Below, piece by piece: positions 8,404 to 17,813 of a DNA stretch of 64,000 bases; the stretch's first letter is position 1; each line of letters begins with the position of its first letter. This DNA comes from Gemmatales bacterium. GTDB taxonomy: Bacteria > Planctomycetota > Planctomycetia > Gemmatales > HRBIN36. The position numbers and the translations under genes are program-made. The DNA lies in contig JANXCQ010000024.1 in NCBI GenBank assembly GCA_025060195.1, forward strand, positions 1 to 64,000, given 5' to 3'. The notes under the pieces are model-generated. The model saw only the letters and a program-made list of their open reading frames with translations. It searched no databases and had not been told where the DNA came from.

Positions 8404-10539
8404 CGGCAAAAGCGGTAGCCACAGGCTTGAGTAAGCACCAACTTTGCGAATCAAGGTATCGGCGAGTTTGGGAGAGCTCAGCCACATCGTGAAATGCCCC
8501 ATGGAATAATCGTTGGCTGACCTGCTCTCCAATTTGTCCTGCCAATCCTTCACGGGAGCTAGTGTCAACACGGTATCAGTTACTAGTGCGACGCATCCAA
8601 TGGGTCGAGCGAGTTGGTCCGACCCTGGCCGTTATTAGACGCCGATATTAAGGCATCTCGAGCGATTGTGCGCGAAGCGCCCCTAGTTGGTGAGCTGGAA
8701 CAGTTCGACTGTTCCATTTCGTAATTTTGCGAGTTACCGAGGAACGGCACAAAAAGCCGCTGGGCTAGCACGGTCTGACCATAGTCGAGCAGGTTGGCCA
8801 GGCAACGAAGTGACTGTGTGTGGTCGCCCGGCAAGAGTACGCTGGCATGCCTCGCGGATGAGCTTATGCGGTTCTGCAATTTAGTGACGGAGCGTGGCCA
8901 CACGGTGCCAAGCGTTGCCGCATTGGAGGTTGTCCCCAGAGGTGTAGCTTCGTCGTCGAGCCGATGACACAACGTCTGGAAGGGGGCGCGTGGGGACAAG
9001 GACCGGTTCAGCTATCACGGTGACTTTAGTGGAGTGAGTTGTAAGCCGCTTTAGTTAGGTCCTAGTATTGGTCATGACGTCACGTCGGGCGCAGGAGCCC
9101 GGCCCGACTCGAGACTCAGCCCGTGGAGGGAAGGTCTGGCGACTTGGACTAGAGGGTGTTTTCCTGAGGCGGGTAGTCGGCTACTCCAATCACGTAAGGT
9201 TACTCAACGTTCATGTCGGGATGCGGGTGGGCCGAACCCCGTCGATATCGCAGCCAATGAATGAGGCGGCGTCGTTTCGTGTATCCGTGCTCCGCACTTG
9301 GTAAGATAGCAGAGAATATTTTAGTTAGGTGGTTAGGGGGCACGAGGGGGCAAGCCACTTTTGCATTGGCAAGAGCAGCGACATCAGCCAGGCCGAGCAA
9401 CGGATGATAGCTGCCGCTTGTGTGTGGGGCTCCCGATGGACGCAAGGGGGAAACGCACGGCTAAGTCACGGGAGAAAACTCTGAGCAGTGCAAGTTGAGG
9501 GAGTTGTCCGGGGCACGTCATACGCAGGGATTTAGGCGTATCTGTAGACCTGGCCCAATCCGTGTGCCTTTGAGGATATTTGATAGTGTGAAAGTAACAA
9601 ATCTGCGCTGGCCCACGAACCGCCAACAGACTTGGGGTAACCAACATTGACGATGTGTGAGCGGCTAATACTCGGTAGGCTTTGTCTCTGACCGCCGAAT
9701 CGCTTTTCCGGTGCATTAATATGGACGATATTTTAGAGGGTATTATTGGCAAATGGATCATGGCTACGGCAAACGTTACGATGTTGATTATGTTATCTAA
9801 CATACCCCTAAAGCAGCAAAATTTGCTCGGCGGGGGGAGTATTGCAGTTGTGATTATGTCCTATCTCAGGTAGAAAATGGAGTATTAGGCAAAGGGCTAG
9901 TTATGATGCCCGCTGGTCCGAACTTGGCCATTGCTTAGCCCCGCGATGTCGCAAAAGCTGTTCGCGCGGTCGATGGCGCTAGGAAGAATATCCGCAAGTA
10001 TTTGAATAAATAGCAGCAGAGAATTTCTGGTGCCGACTGGTGCGGCCGAGTGCTGATAAAACAGCCCGCTCATAAAAATTCGTTGCCTGGCGATTAGTAT
10101 CATAGCGTGCTTGGCCCCGCCCGGGAGCGTCGGAGTAATCACCCGGGAATATGTTGGCGACTGCGTTCGAGTGCGCGGATTCGTGTACCGCATGCATCGG
10201 GAGTATCGGGATACAACGCAGGTAGAGTTGCGATAAATGGGGCACCTAGCGAGAGGGAACATGGCTGAGGCGACTCTTGCGATGGGATTAGTCGTCGCGT
10301 CGCACGGACTAGGGCGGACGGAAATTCTCGAGATGGTCCTCGAGCACCTTTCTGGTTATCCCGAGCGTTGCAAGTCAGAATGGAGAGCGGTCGGCGGCTT
10401 TGGAAAAATCTGGCCTAGGCAAAGTTGAGGAAATGTGGCATCTTGGCGTACCTGAATAGAATTGGGCCGAGAATTCTTACACATGAGCGTGAGTGTGTTA
10501 GTCCATATCCGCAGGAAAACGCAACTTGGGGAAGGCAGC
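8404..10539. other. 2.1-kb stretch without recognisable genes
   Basis: Open frames here are short, unrelated to any family I know, and lack good ribosome-binding sites. Parts around 9670-9900 look more A+T-rich than the flanking genes. No tRNA, rRNA, transposase or terminal repeat was recognised. It follows the LRR remnants directly and most likely represents advanced gene decay, though an unknown non-coding RNA cannot be excluded. Confidence 0.5.
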
Positions 10540-11562
10540 GTGGCGGAAGGACGATCGGGCCTAACGAGGCGCTGGCGACGCCTGCTGATGGTTGCGTTGC
10601 TATTAGCTCTGGGCTTGTGGAGTGCGCCGTGGGTTTATCACACGTGGGTAGGTACGAACTTGCACGTCGTGGTGCCTGGGCGAATCTATCGCAGTGCTCA
10701 GTTGACGCCGACGGAGTTGACTGGCGTGGTGCAACGGTTGGGCATTCGCACTGTGATTAACTTGCGGGGATGCTGCGAGGGTTATGATTGGTACGAGCGG
10801 CAAAGGGAGACATTGGCAGCTATGGGCGTGGTGCAGTGGGATGTGCGGCTGTCGTACCGAGCGCCGCCGGCGGTGCCCGAGTTGCGTCGGCTCGTGGAGG
10901 CGCTGCAAGTGAGCGAGCGACCCATTTTGCTGCATTGCCGACGCGGTGCGGATCGCACGGGTCTGGGATCGAGCGTGGCGGTGCTCCTGGAGGGCGGCGA
11001 GGTACGCGAAGCGCGAGCGCAGTTTTCCTGGTATTACGGCTGGTTCCCTTGGGGCGGGCCAGCGCGATTGCCTCAGGTGCTCGACTGGTATGAAGCCTGG
11101 TTGAACGAGCGGGGCTTGGCGCACCATCCAGAGCATTTTCGCCGTTGGGTCGAAGAGGTTTACCGACCTGGACATTTCTGGGCGGAGATCGTGCCGGTGG
11201 AGGTGCCCGAGCGCTGGGAGGTCGGTCGCAGTGTGCCAGCGCGGTTTCGCGTAATCAATCGGTCGTCTTTTGCCTGGACGTTTCGCACTACGCCCCGGGT
11301 GGGGGTGCATTTGCGGGCGTGGTTGCTTCCCGAGGATCGGCCCATCACCGATCCGATTCAACTAGCTGACTCGCCGACTGATGCAGCAGGATTCTTCGAT
11401 GCTCAGGTGTCGCCGGGTGAAGCTTTAGAAATTCGCATCGGACTGCCGCGTACGCGCAATCCGGGGCGATACGTTCTTCTGGTGGATTTGGTAGATGCGG
11501 ACGATGGGCCGTTTTGTGTGTACGGCTCGGCGGCATTTCGACGTTGGGTGGAAATACGCTAA
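10540..11562 (+). CDS. Membrane-anchored dual-specificity-type phosphatase with Ig-like tail
   Basis: After a basic RRWRR patch comes a membrane segment (LLMVALLLALGLWSAPWVYH), then a cysteine-phosphatase domain with HCRRGADRTGL, the CX5R signature (C133, R139), and a tyrosine-phosphatase-type IYRSAQLTPTEL near its start. The C-terminal ~120 residues look like a beta-sandwich (VPARFRVINRSSFAW). The positive-inside rule would put the catalytic domain outside the cytoplasmic membrane. GTG 10540, just after GGGGAAGG, is chosen as start; ATG 10483 is an alternative. It lies three bases before a flippase-like gene and then a GT2 gene, so a role in a lipid-linked glycan pathway is plausible but unproved. 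Confidence 0.7.
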   Translation: MAEGRSGLTRRWRRLLMVALLLALGLWSAPWVYHTWVGTNLHVVVPGRIYRSAQLTPTELTGVVQRLGIRTVINLRGCCEGYDWYERQRETLAAMGVVQWDVRLSYRAPPAVPELRRLVEALQVSERPILLHCRRGADRTGLGSSVAVLLEGGEVREARAQFSWYYGWFPWGGPARLPQVLDWYEAWLNERGLAHHPEHFRRWVEEVYRPGHFWAEIVPVEVPERWEVGRSVPARFRVINRSSFAWTFRTTPRVGVHLRAWLLPEDRPITDPIQLADSPTDAAGFFDAQVSPGEALEIRIGLPRTRNPGRYVLLVDLVDADDGPFCVYGSAAFRRWVEIR

Positions 11563-11565
11563 TCG

Positions 11566-12732
11566 ATGGGGGACGAAGTGAATCCGAGGGAACGCGGTGA
11601 ATCTGGTGCGGAGAACGCTTACGCACGGGGCATGTCGGAAGCGCCCGTAAGCTCGCGGGGACGGTCGTGGCGTTGGTGTCTGCGGTTAGGCGTCACGGTC
11701 GTGTTGCTCGGTTTGTTACTTCGAGGGGGACGGACGAACGAGGTGGTGCAGAGGTTGGTCGGGGTGGCATGGGTTCCGCTGATACTGGCGTGTGGGCTTT
11801 ATGCAGTAGCTCAGGTACTGAGTAGTTATCGCTGGCAGTGGTTGGCGCAATCTTTGGGGCTACGTGTAAACGTAGGACGCTTAGTACAGTTGTACTTTGT
11901 CGGCATGTTTTTCAATTTGTTCTTGCCCACTTCGATGGGGGGCGATGTGGTTCGGAGTTGGTTGTTGACGCGGTTGCAAGTAGGTACCACTTTTGGCCGA
12001 GCGTTCGCGAGTGTGATCAGTGAGCGACTCAATGGTTTAGTGGCGTTGTTGCTCTTAGGTTGCGGGGCGAGTCTCATGGTGGCGGACGTGCTACCTGCTT
12101 GGCAGATCGGACTGATTTGGGGGCTTGGCCTTGGGGGCATCGCGGGTCTGGGTTTGTTGCCCGTGTTGGGCCGAAGGTGGGCATGGTTCCGTGGCTGGGC
12201 GCAAGCGTTGAGTCTGACCACGGAACGACGGACGATTTGGTGGCGTGCTTTGGCGTTGTCTTTCGTGGTGCAGGCGTTGTCCGTGTTGCAGGTGATGTGC
12301 GTGGCCTGGGCCTTGAATCTACCTTCGTCCTGGCAGTATCTAGTCGTGGCCGTGCCCATTACCACGGTGGTCAGTCTGGTGCCCGTGAGTGTAGCGGGGC
12401 TGGGTCTGCGTGAGACTAGCTTAGTGCTTTTGTTAGCGCCTGCAGGTTGGACGACGGCTCAGAGCATGGCGTTGGGCTTGGGCTGGTTCCTGATGCAGGC
12501 GTTGACCAGTCTGGTCGGAGCGCCGTTATGGTGGTTACTGCCGAGTACCGCGGAAAGCGATGCGGCACAGAACCGGCCGAGTGCGAAAAGTGAGCTAGCC
12601 ACCACTATCGTCTTCTTCCAGGCTGAGCCATCGCATTCTGGGCCTGATGGGCCACTTGATACGTCTGCCGAGGGGCAAAACGGTTTCTTCGCGGACAGTC
12701 CGACGCGGAGCTTGCATACCTGGAAGCAATAA
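11566..12732 (+). CDS. Flippase-like integral membrane protein (UPF0104/LPG synthase TM family)
   Basis: The 388-residue product has several hydrophobic helices and the family hallmarks YFVGMFFNLFLPTSMGGD and VPVSVAGLGLRE. This family covers the membrane portion of lysylphosphatidylglycerol synthase (MprF) and stand-alone flippase-like proteins often found beside glycosyltransferases. No cytoplasmic synthase domain is present, so lipid aminoacylation is not expected. The N-terminal ~30 residues are hydrophilic and the last ~60 are polar and low complexity. The gene starts three bases after the phosphatase stop, which implies co-transcription; ATG 11632 is an alternative start. The substrate cannot be told from sequence. 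Confidence 0.75.
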   Translation: MGDEVNPRERGESGAENAYARGMSEAPVSSRGRSWRWCLRLGVTVVLLGLLLRGGRTNEVVQRLVGVAWVPLILACGLYAVAQVLSSYRWQWLAQSLGLRVNVGRLVQLYFVGMFFNLFLPTSMGGDVVRSWLLTRLQVGTTFGRAFASVISERLNGLVALLLLGCGASLMVADVLPAWQIGLIWGLGLGGIAGLGLLPVLGRRWAWFRGWAQALSLTTERRTIWWRALALSFVVQALSVLQVMCVAWALNLPSSWQYLVVAVPITTVVSLVPVSVAGLGLRETSLVLLLAPAGWTTAQSMALGLGWFLMQALTSLVGAPLWWLLPSTAESDAAQNRPSAKSELATTIVFFQAEPSHSGPDGPLDTSAEGQNGFFADSPTRSLHTWKQ

Positions 12733-12761
12733 AGAGGTGAAGGACGGAGAGGAGGCAGGGC

Positions 12762-13736
12762 ATGGATGTCTCAGTGGTGATTCCCGTCAAAGATGAGCGC
12801 GATAATCTCGGCCCGTTGTTTGAGCAATTAGTGCAGGCTCTGGAGCCGACCGGTTGGGCGTTTGAAGTAATTTTCGTGGACGACGGTTCGACAGACGGCT
12901 CTGACCAAGTGCTGGAAAAACTTGCGCGGTGCGATTCGCGGGTAAAAGTGGTGCAACTGGCTCGGAATTTTGGCCAAACTCCAGCGCTACGTGCGGGTAT
13001 TGATCACGCCCAGGGCGAAATCATCGTGACCATGGACGGCGATTTACAGAACGACCCTGCGGATATTCCGCGGCTCATCCACCATGTGCATGAGGGATAC
13101 GATGTCGTCTTAGGCTGGCGCAAAGATCGGCAGGATTCGCTTTTGGTGCGAAAAATCCCCAGTTGGATTGCGAATTGGCTGATCCGCCGGGTTACTCATT
13201 CCAATGTGCGTGATTTGGGTTGCACGTTGCGCGCCATGCGGCGGGAGGTGGCGTTCGAGTTGCCTCAATATGGAGAGATGCATCGCTTCATCTCGGTATT
13301 GTTGCAGAATAGCGGTTACCGTTTGCTCCAGGTTCCCGTGCGGCACCATCCGCGACGGTTTGGTCAAACGAAATACTCGCTGTCGCGCACCGTGCGGGTG
13401 CTGCTCGACCTGATTACCGTACGGTTTCTCCAAGCGTATCTAACCCGACCCATGCACATTTTCGGACTGAGTGGCATGATGTGCATACTCGGCGGCATAT
13501 TGAGCCTGAGCGTAGCGGTGATGCAGAAGTTGGTCTGGGCGGAACGGTTAAATCGCAACCCGCTGCTATTGCTGAGCGTGCTACTGGTCGTGGTCGGCGT
13601 GCAGTTTATTTCGTTAGGCCTGATTGGCGAACTGTTGACGCGGACATATTTTGAGAGCCAAGGGAAAGCGGCTTACCGTGTCCGTCGCACGATCAACATC
13701 GCGGCGCCGCTGTCGGCACGGGCACGCGCGGCCTAG
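12762..13736 (+). CDS. Glycosyltransferase family 2, polyprenyl-phosphate type
   Basis: The N-terminal GT-A domain carries VVIPVKDERDNL, the nucleotide-sugar site FVDDGSTDGS, and the metal-binding MDGDLQNDP. Two C-terminal membrane helices follow (about residues 230-290). This matches the ArnC/DPM1/GtrB class, which loads a sugar onto undecaprenyl phosphate on the cytoplasmic face. AGGAGG lies shortly before ATG 12762. It is third in a run after the phosphatase and the flippase-like protein; together these suggest making, flipping and trimming a lipid-linked sugar. The sugar and acceptor are unknown. Confidence 0.85.
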   Translation: MDVSVVIPVKDERDNLGPLFEQLVQALEPTGWAFEVIFVDDGSTDGSDQVLEKLARCDSRVKVVQLARNFGQTPALRAGIDHAQGEIIVTMDGDLQNDPADIPRLIHHVHEGYDVVLGWRKDRQDSLLVRKIPSWIANWLIRRVTHSNVRDLGCTLRAMRREVAFELPQYGEMHRFISVLLQNSGYRLLQVPVRHHPRRFGQTKYSLSRTVRVLLDLITVRFLQAYLTRPMHIFGLSGMMCILGGILSLSVAVMQKLVWAERLNRNPLLLLSVLLVVVGVQFISLGLIGELLTRTYFESQGKAAYRVRRTINIAAPLSARARAA

Positions 13737-13829
13737 CTTACGCGTTTCGCGGAGCTAGCGTGGATCCCTGTACAATAATCGTCGGTTTGGTTTCTAGTCG
13801 CACGAGCAAGGTGGAGGAGTGATTGACCC

Positions 13830-15623
13830 TTGAGGCCGAAGCGCTGGTGCCTGCTGACCGCAGATCGCATAATTACGGAGCGTCTGAGTCGCGATTTGCG
13901 CGTCCATCCTGCGATAGCCGCACTGTTGGCTACGCGGGGGATACGCACGGCGGAGATGGCGCGACGGTTCCTAAGGTCGGCCTTGAGCGATCTGCATGAA
14001 CCAGAAGACCTGCCGGGCGTCGAAGAAGCGGCACAGCGGTTACATGCGGCCGTGCGGGCAGGTCGGCGCATTTGCGTTTATGGTGATTACGATGTGGATG
14101 GCATGACGGCGACGACGTTGCTGTGGCGCTGTTTGCGTCTGGCAGGGGCCGACGTGGATTTCTATGTCCCGCATCGCCTGGAAGAGGGTTATGGGCTCAA
14201 TGTGGATGCCTTGCGACAAATTCGCCGACAGGGAACGCAGGTCGTGGTGACGGTCGATTGCGGGATCACCGCATTGGCCGAGGCAGAAGAGGCGCGCCGC
14301 TTGGGCCTGGAGCTCATCATTACCGACCATCACGAGTTTCACAGCGAATTACCCGATGCTGAGGTGCTGGTTCACCCGCGCTTACCCGGTAGTGCTTATC
14401 CGTTCCCTCACCTGTCGGGCGCCGGGGTGGCGTTCAAACTCGCTTGGGCTGTGGCCCGACGCTTTAGTCAGGCCCGGAAAGTCACGGAGGCATTTCGTCA
14501 ATTTTTGCTCGAGAGCCTGTCGTTAGTGGCGTTGGGCACCGTAGCGGACAGTGCGCCTGTCCTGGACGAGAATCGCATCTTCATTCGCCACGGTTTGCAA
14601 ACGTTACTGCAGGCGCCTTCCGTAGGATTGCGGGCCTTGATCGAGGCGAGCGGCCTAAGTCAGCGTCCATTTCTCAGCGCGGAGGACCTAGCTTACGAAC
14701 TGGTGCCTCGCCTAAATGCGGTAGGCCGATTAGAGCAGGCACGACTAGCTGTGGAGTTGCTCGCCGCGACTCATCCCCAGCGAGCCCAGGACTTGGCCCG
14801 TTATTGTGCGACGCAAAACGATATTCGCCGCAAGCTGGAACTGCGAATGCTGCGTCAGGCCCGCGAGTTGTTGGAAATCCATCCGCATTGGCTCGAAGAA
14901 AGGGTTGTGGTGCTTGCCCATGCAGATTGGCATCCGGGATTGGTGGGCGTCGTGGCCAATAGGCTACTGGAGCGATATGGCAAAGCCGTGGCTGTGATCT
15001 CACTTCGTCAGCAGCCTGGCACGGGGAGCTTGCGATGTCCTGCGGGAATTCATGCTCAGGAGATATTGCAGAGCTGTAGCGACTTGCTCGAGAGCTTTGG
15101 CGGACACGCTGCGGCAGCAGGTTTTCGTATTCGTGCCGAGCTGATTGAAGACTTTCGCCAACGCTTACAGGAACTGGCAGCGCTGAGCCCGCTAGCCGAA
15201 GCGCCGGAATCGGCCCTGATCATTGACACAGAACTGCCTTTGGCTGCGGTCACGCCAGGCCTGCTCAAAATCCTCGATGCTTTACAACCCTTCGGGCCAG
15301 GTAATCGCAAACCGTTGTTTCTGGCGACGCATCTGACCGTCGTTGGGGAACCGCGCACAGTCGGCGAAGACCAACGGCATCTCATGTTCCGCGTGCGTCA
15401 GGATGAAGGTCGGGTTTTCCGCGTGATTGGATTCAATCTGGGAGAGCGACTGCCAGAATTGCTCACGGGTCAAGGACAGTGCTCGATTGTGTTTCATCCG
15501 CGGCGCGATACTTGGCAGGGTCAGGAACGGTTGGATCTGCAAATCCTGGATTTGCAGCCGACCTTAGAACCAGTGATCGAATGGGTTGACGCAGACCGTA
15601 ATTTGGCCCCAGAATATCGCTAG
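13830..15623 (+). CDS. recJ: Single-stranded-DNA-specific exonuclease RecJ
   Basis: RecJ degrades single-stranded DNA 5' to 3' in recombination and mismatch or base-excision repair. The DHH-family motifs are clear: YGDYDVDGMTATTLLW, VDCGIT and TDHHE, then SGAGVAFKLAWA, and the DHHA1 region with FGGHAAAAGF. Length is 597 residues, as expected. The start is TTG 13830, ten bases after GGAGGAG (13813-13819); no ATG fits. A -10-like TACAAT lies about 60 bases upstream, which may mark its own promoter, since the preceding GT2 gene belongs to a different process. Confidence 0.93.
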   Translation: MRPKRWCLLTADRIITERLSRDLRVHPAIAALLATRGIRTAEMARRFLRSALSDLHEPEDLPGVEEAAQRLHAAVRAGRRICVYGDYDVDGMTATTLLWRCLRLAGADVDFYVPHRLEEGYGLNVDALRQIRRQGTQVVVTVDCGITALAEAEEARRLGLELIITDHHEFHSELPDAEVLVHPRLPGSAYPFPHLSGAGVAFKLAWAVARRFSQARKVTEAFRQFLLESLSLVALGTVADSAPVLDENRIFIRHGLQTLLQAPSVGLRALIEASGLSQRPFLSAEDLAYELVPRLNAVGRLEQARLAVELLAATHPQRAQDLARYCATQNDIRRKLELRMLRQARELLEIHPHWLEERVVVLAHADWHPGLVGVVANRLLERYGKAVAVISLRQQPGTGSLRCPAGIHAQEILQSCSDLLESFGGHAAAAGFRIRAELIEDFRQRLQELAALSPLAEAPESALIIDTELPLAAVTPGLLKILDALQPFGPGNRKPLFLATHLTVVGEPRTVGEDQRHLMFRVRQDEGRVFRVIGFNLGERLPELLTGQGQCSIVFHPRRDTWQGQERLDLQILDLQPTLEPVIEWVDADRNLAPEYR

Positions 15624-15641
15624 GACAGGTCTCGGTTACGT

Positions 15642-16466
15642 ATGGGCAAGAACGGTGGGCTCGTGCAACTCGCCTCGTGGCAACATCGGGTTTGGTGCAC
15701 TCTCCAGGTGGAGAAACCTGAAGATCCCTGGACGCGCGGACTGGTAAGTGTGCTCACTGTATTGATTGTCATCAGCGTGGCCACCGTGGTTTTAGAAACG
15801 GTGTCCTGGCTCGCCGAACACTTTGCGCTCTGGTTCCTGACCATCGAAGTAATGGCTGTAGCCATCTTCACGGTGGAATATTTAGCTCGGCTATGGACTT
15901 GTACCCAAGCGCCGCGGTATAGTCATCCTCTCTTTGGTCGGTTACTCTTCGCCGTCACGCCCATGGCCATCATGGACTTATTGGCCATTCTTCCGTTCTA
16001 CCTGATGTTTTTCGTTGAGGATGTTGGCTCGTTGCGCATGTTGATGCTGTTGCGCATGTCCCGTTTGGCCAAACTGGCGCGGTATTCGACTTCAGCTCAG
16101 GTGATGGTACGTGCCTTACGGCGCTGCCGCGAAGAACTGGTCGTTACCTTGGGCCTCATGTTTTTGTTGATTCTGATATCCGCATCGCTGGTGTATCTCG
16201 CAGAGCATCACGTCCAGCCCGATAAATTTCCTGACATACCATCGGCCATGTGGTGGTCGGTGATCACGTTGACCACGGTGGGCTATGGGGACGTATATCC
16301 AGTCACGCCCCTGGGACGGTTTTTCGCAGCGCTAGCGGCGATCTTCGGAGTCGGGATGGTGGCACTGCCTACAGGTATCTTGGGGGCCAGTTTCTTGGAA
16401 GAGCTACGCGCCAGCCGACAAGCCCAGGGTAAGAAGTGCCCCCACTGTGGCCAACCGCTGCACTGA
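15642..16466 (+). CDS. Voltage-gated-type potassium channel with C-terminal zinc ribbon
   Basis: The protein has membrane helices S1-S4-like in the first ~160 residues and then a pore with the selectivity filter TLTTVGYGDVYP, which marks a K+ channel. A basic, regularly spaced stretch LRMSRLAKLARYSTSAQVMVRALRRCRE resembles a voltage-sensor S4. After S6 (IFGVGMVALPTGILG) the chain ends in KCPHCGQPL, a two-cysteine knuckle. Length is 274 residues, usual for bacterial Kv-like channels. It starts 18 bases after recJ. The terminal CxxC could bind metal if two subunits pair, which is speculation. Confidence 0.85.
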   Translation: MGKNGGLVQLASWQHRVWCTLQVEKPEDPWTRGLVSVLTVLIVISVATVVLETVSWLAEHFALWFLTIEVMAVAIFTVEYLARLWTCTQAPRYSHPLFGRLLFAVTPMAIMDLLAILPFYLMFFVEDVGSLRMLMLLRMSRLAKLARYSTSAQVMVRALRRCREELVVTLGLMFLLILISASLVYLAEHHVQPDKFPDIPSAMWWSVITLTTVGYGDVYPVTPLGRFFAALAAIFGVGMVALPTGILGASFLEELRASRQAQGKKCPHCGQPLH

Positions 16467-17228
16467 AGCAGAGTTCGTTCCTGATATCTTTTCGGCAAAC
16501 TGCAATATATTGCGGTGAGCTAAGCGTCGCTCGATTCAAGCGGTCAGTGCCAAGCCTCCCAAATCGTCTACAGCTTCGCGACAGCTACGCTAAGCGTGTT
16601 CGCGCAAGGCGCATTGACGCCGTGCCAGCAACATTACCGACTTGCAGGTCTCCTATTCGCCTAACTAAACCGATCTGTGTCTCATCAACAGACCGGAGAC
16701 GCATTGAGCACGTTCCGTGTAAATGGCCACCCGTCGGATTCTCAACGCCAAGCCCTAGGCTACGTTGAAGGTCTCTCATCCGAGCCGGAGCCCGTTCCCT
16801 CGCCGACGCTAGCTGCTCCAGGGCCATTCGTTGCTTGGGCCGGTAGTGGCCATCTCCCGATGATCCGCCCTATTACCGCGATGCGACTCGGAATTTTAGG
16901 CCGCCGACAATGTGCAGAGGAAGTTTCCAACGCAGGCTTCGTGGGAGCTCTAGGATTGTGTGCGGCAAAGCGATTGCACCCCGGCACTGGAAGGGGCAGG
17001 TGTGCTTCCAGATGTGCCTTGACTTGGCGACTTGGGACTGACTTGGCCGCGGCGTAGATTGTTGCCAAATCACAGTTTCACCAGAATCCATACTCGCATC
17101 AAGTCATTCGGCTAACGTTCCTAAGCGTGTGGTGCCGTATATCCCAGCGAGAGAATCAAAAGAGTACGCCGTCAGCAGGGCAATTGAAGCGATTAAAATA
17201 CGGCAGAGGGGAGTCGGGGACCGATGCC
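16467..17228. other. 760-base intergenic stretch, no gene seen
   Basis: No supported coding frame or tRNA. A perfect 12-base palindrome GCAATATATTGC lies at 16502-16513, just downstream of the channel gene. A -10-like TAAAAT near 17195 could serve rsmD but has no good -35 partner. The rest looks like unstructured non-coding DNA. Confidence 0.4.
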
Positions 17229-17813
17229 ATGCCGTATTATGTGCGGATTATCGGCGGAGCCTTACGGGGCCGCCGCTTGCGGGTGTTAACAGAGCCGCCA
17301 GAGCTGCGACCGATTGCCGACCGCGCCCGTGAGGCGCTCTTCAACATCCTGCGTCGCTGGGACACCGATCGGCTCTTTGTGGACGTGTTCGCCGGGAGCG
17401 GCTCGGTGGGAATCGAAGCGCTGAGTCGTGGCGCGAAACATGCCGCCTTTGTGGAAAGGCATCCGCGGCTGGTGGCACTCCTGGAGGAACAATTGCGACA
17501 ACTGGGTTTAGCCGAACGCGCCTCCGTGCTGCGTGCCGACGCCTATCGCTGGGCCGAACGCTGGTCGCCCCCTGACGAAGCCGTGAACGTTTTTCTCGGT
17601 CCGCCCTACGCTGATTTTGTCCGCCGCTCCGAGGCTCTTCACCAGATGATTCGCACCCTTCAGCAAAAACTCCCCCCTGATTCCGTGCTCATAGTGCAGA
17701 CGGACACCGTCTATCCCGCTGATCAACTGCCCGGCAGTCCACATTGGGAAGTGCGACGCTACGGCCGAACCCAACTGTGCCTCTGGCACAAGAAGCAAGA
17801 TGGCTCCGCGTGA
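17229..17813 (+). CDS. rsmD: 16S rRNA (guanine-N2-)-methyltransferase RsmD
   Basis: RsmD methylates G966 of 16S rRNA during 30S assembly. The product has the expected N-terminus VRIIGGALRGRRL, REALFNIL, the SAM-binding DVFAGSGSVGIEALSRGA and a catalytic loop reading FLGPPY. The usual loop is D/N-P-P-Y, so glycine here replaces the acidic or amide residue. ATG 17229 is chosen because it starts right at the conserved region, with GGGGA at 17216-17220 upstream; a longer frame from 17127 is not conserved-looking. It overlaps the next gene by 14 bases, implying translational coupling. Confidence 0.88.
   Translation: MPYYVRIIGGALRGRRLRVLTEPPELRPIADRAREALFNILRRWDTDRLFVDVFAGSGSVGIEALSRGAKHAAFVERHPRLVALLEEQLRQLGLAERASVLRADAYRWAERWSPPDEAVNVFLGPPYADFVRRSEALHQMIRTLQQKLPPDSVLIVQTDTVYPADQLPGSPHWEVRRYGRTQLCLWHKKQDGSA

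Noticed and set aside
9682-9873. 63-residue plus-strand frame in an A+T-rich patch of the gene desert
   Set aside because: No known motif and no SD; likely a chance frame in decayed DNA.
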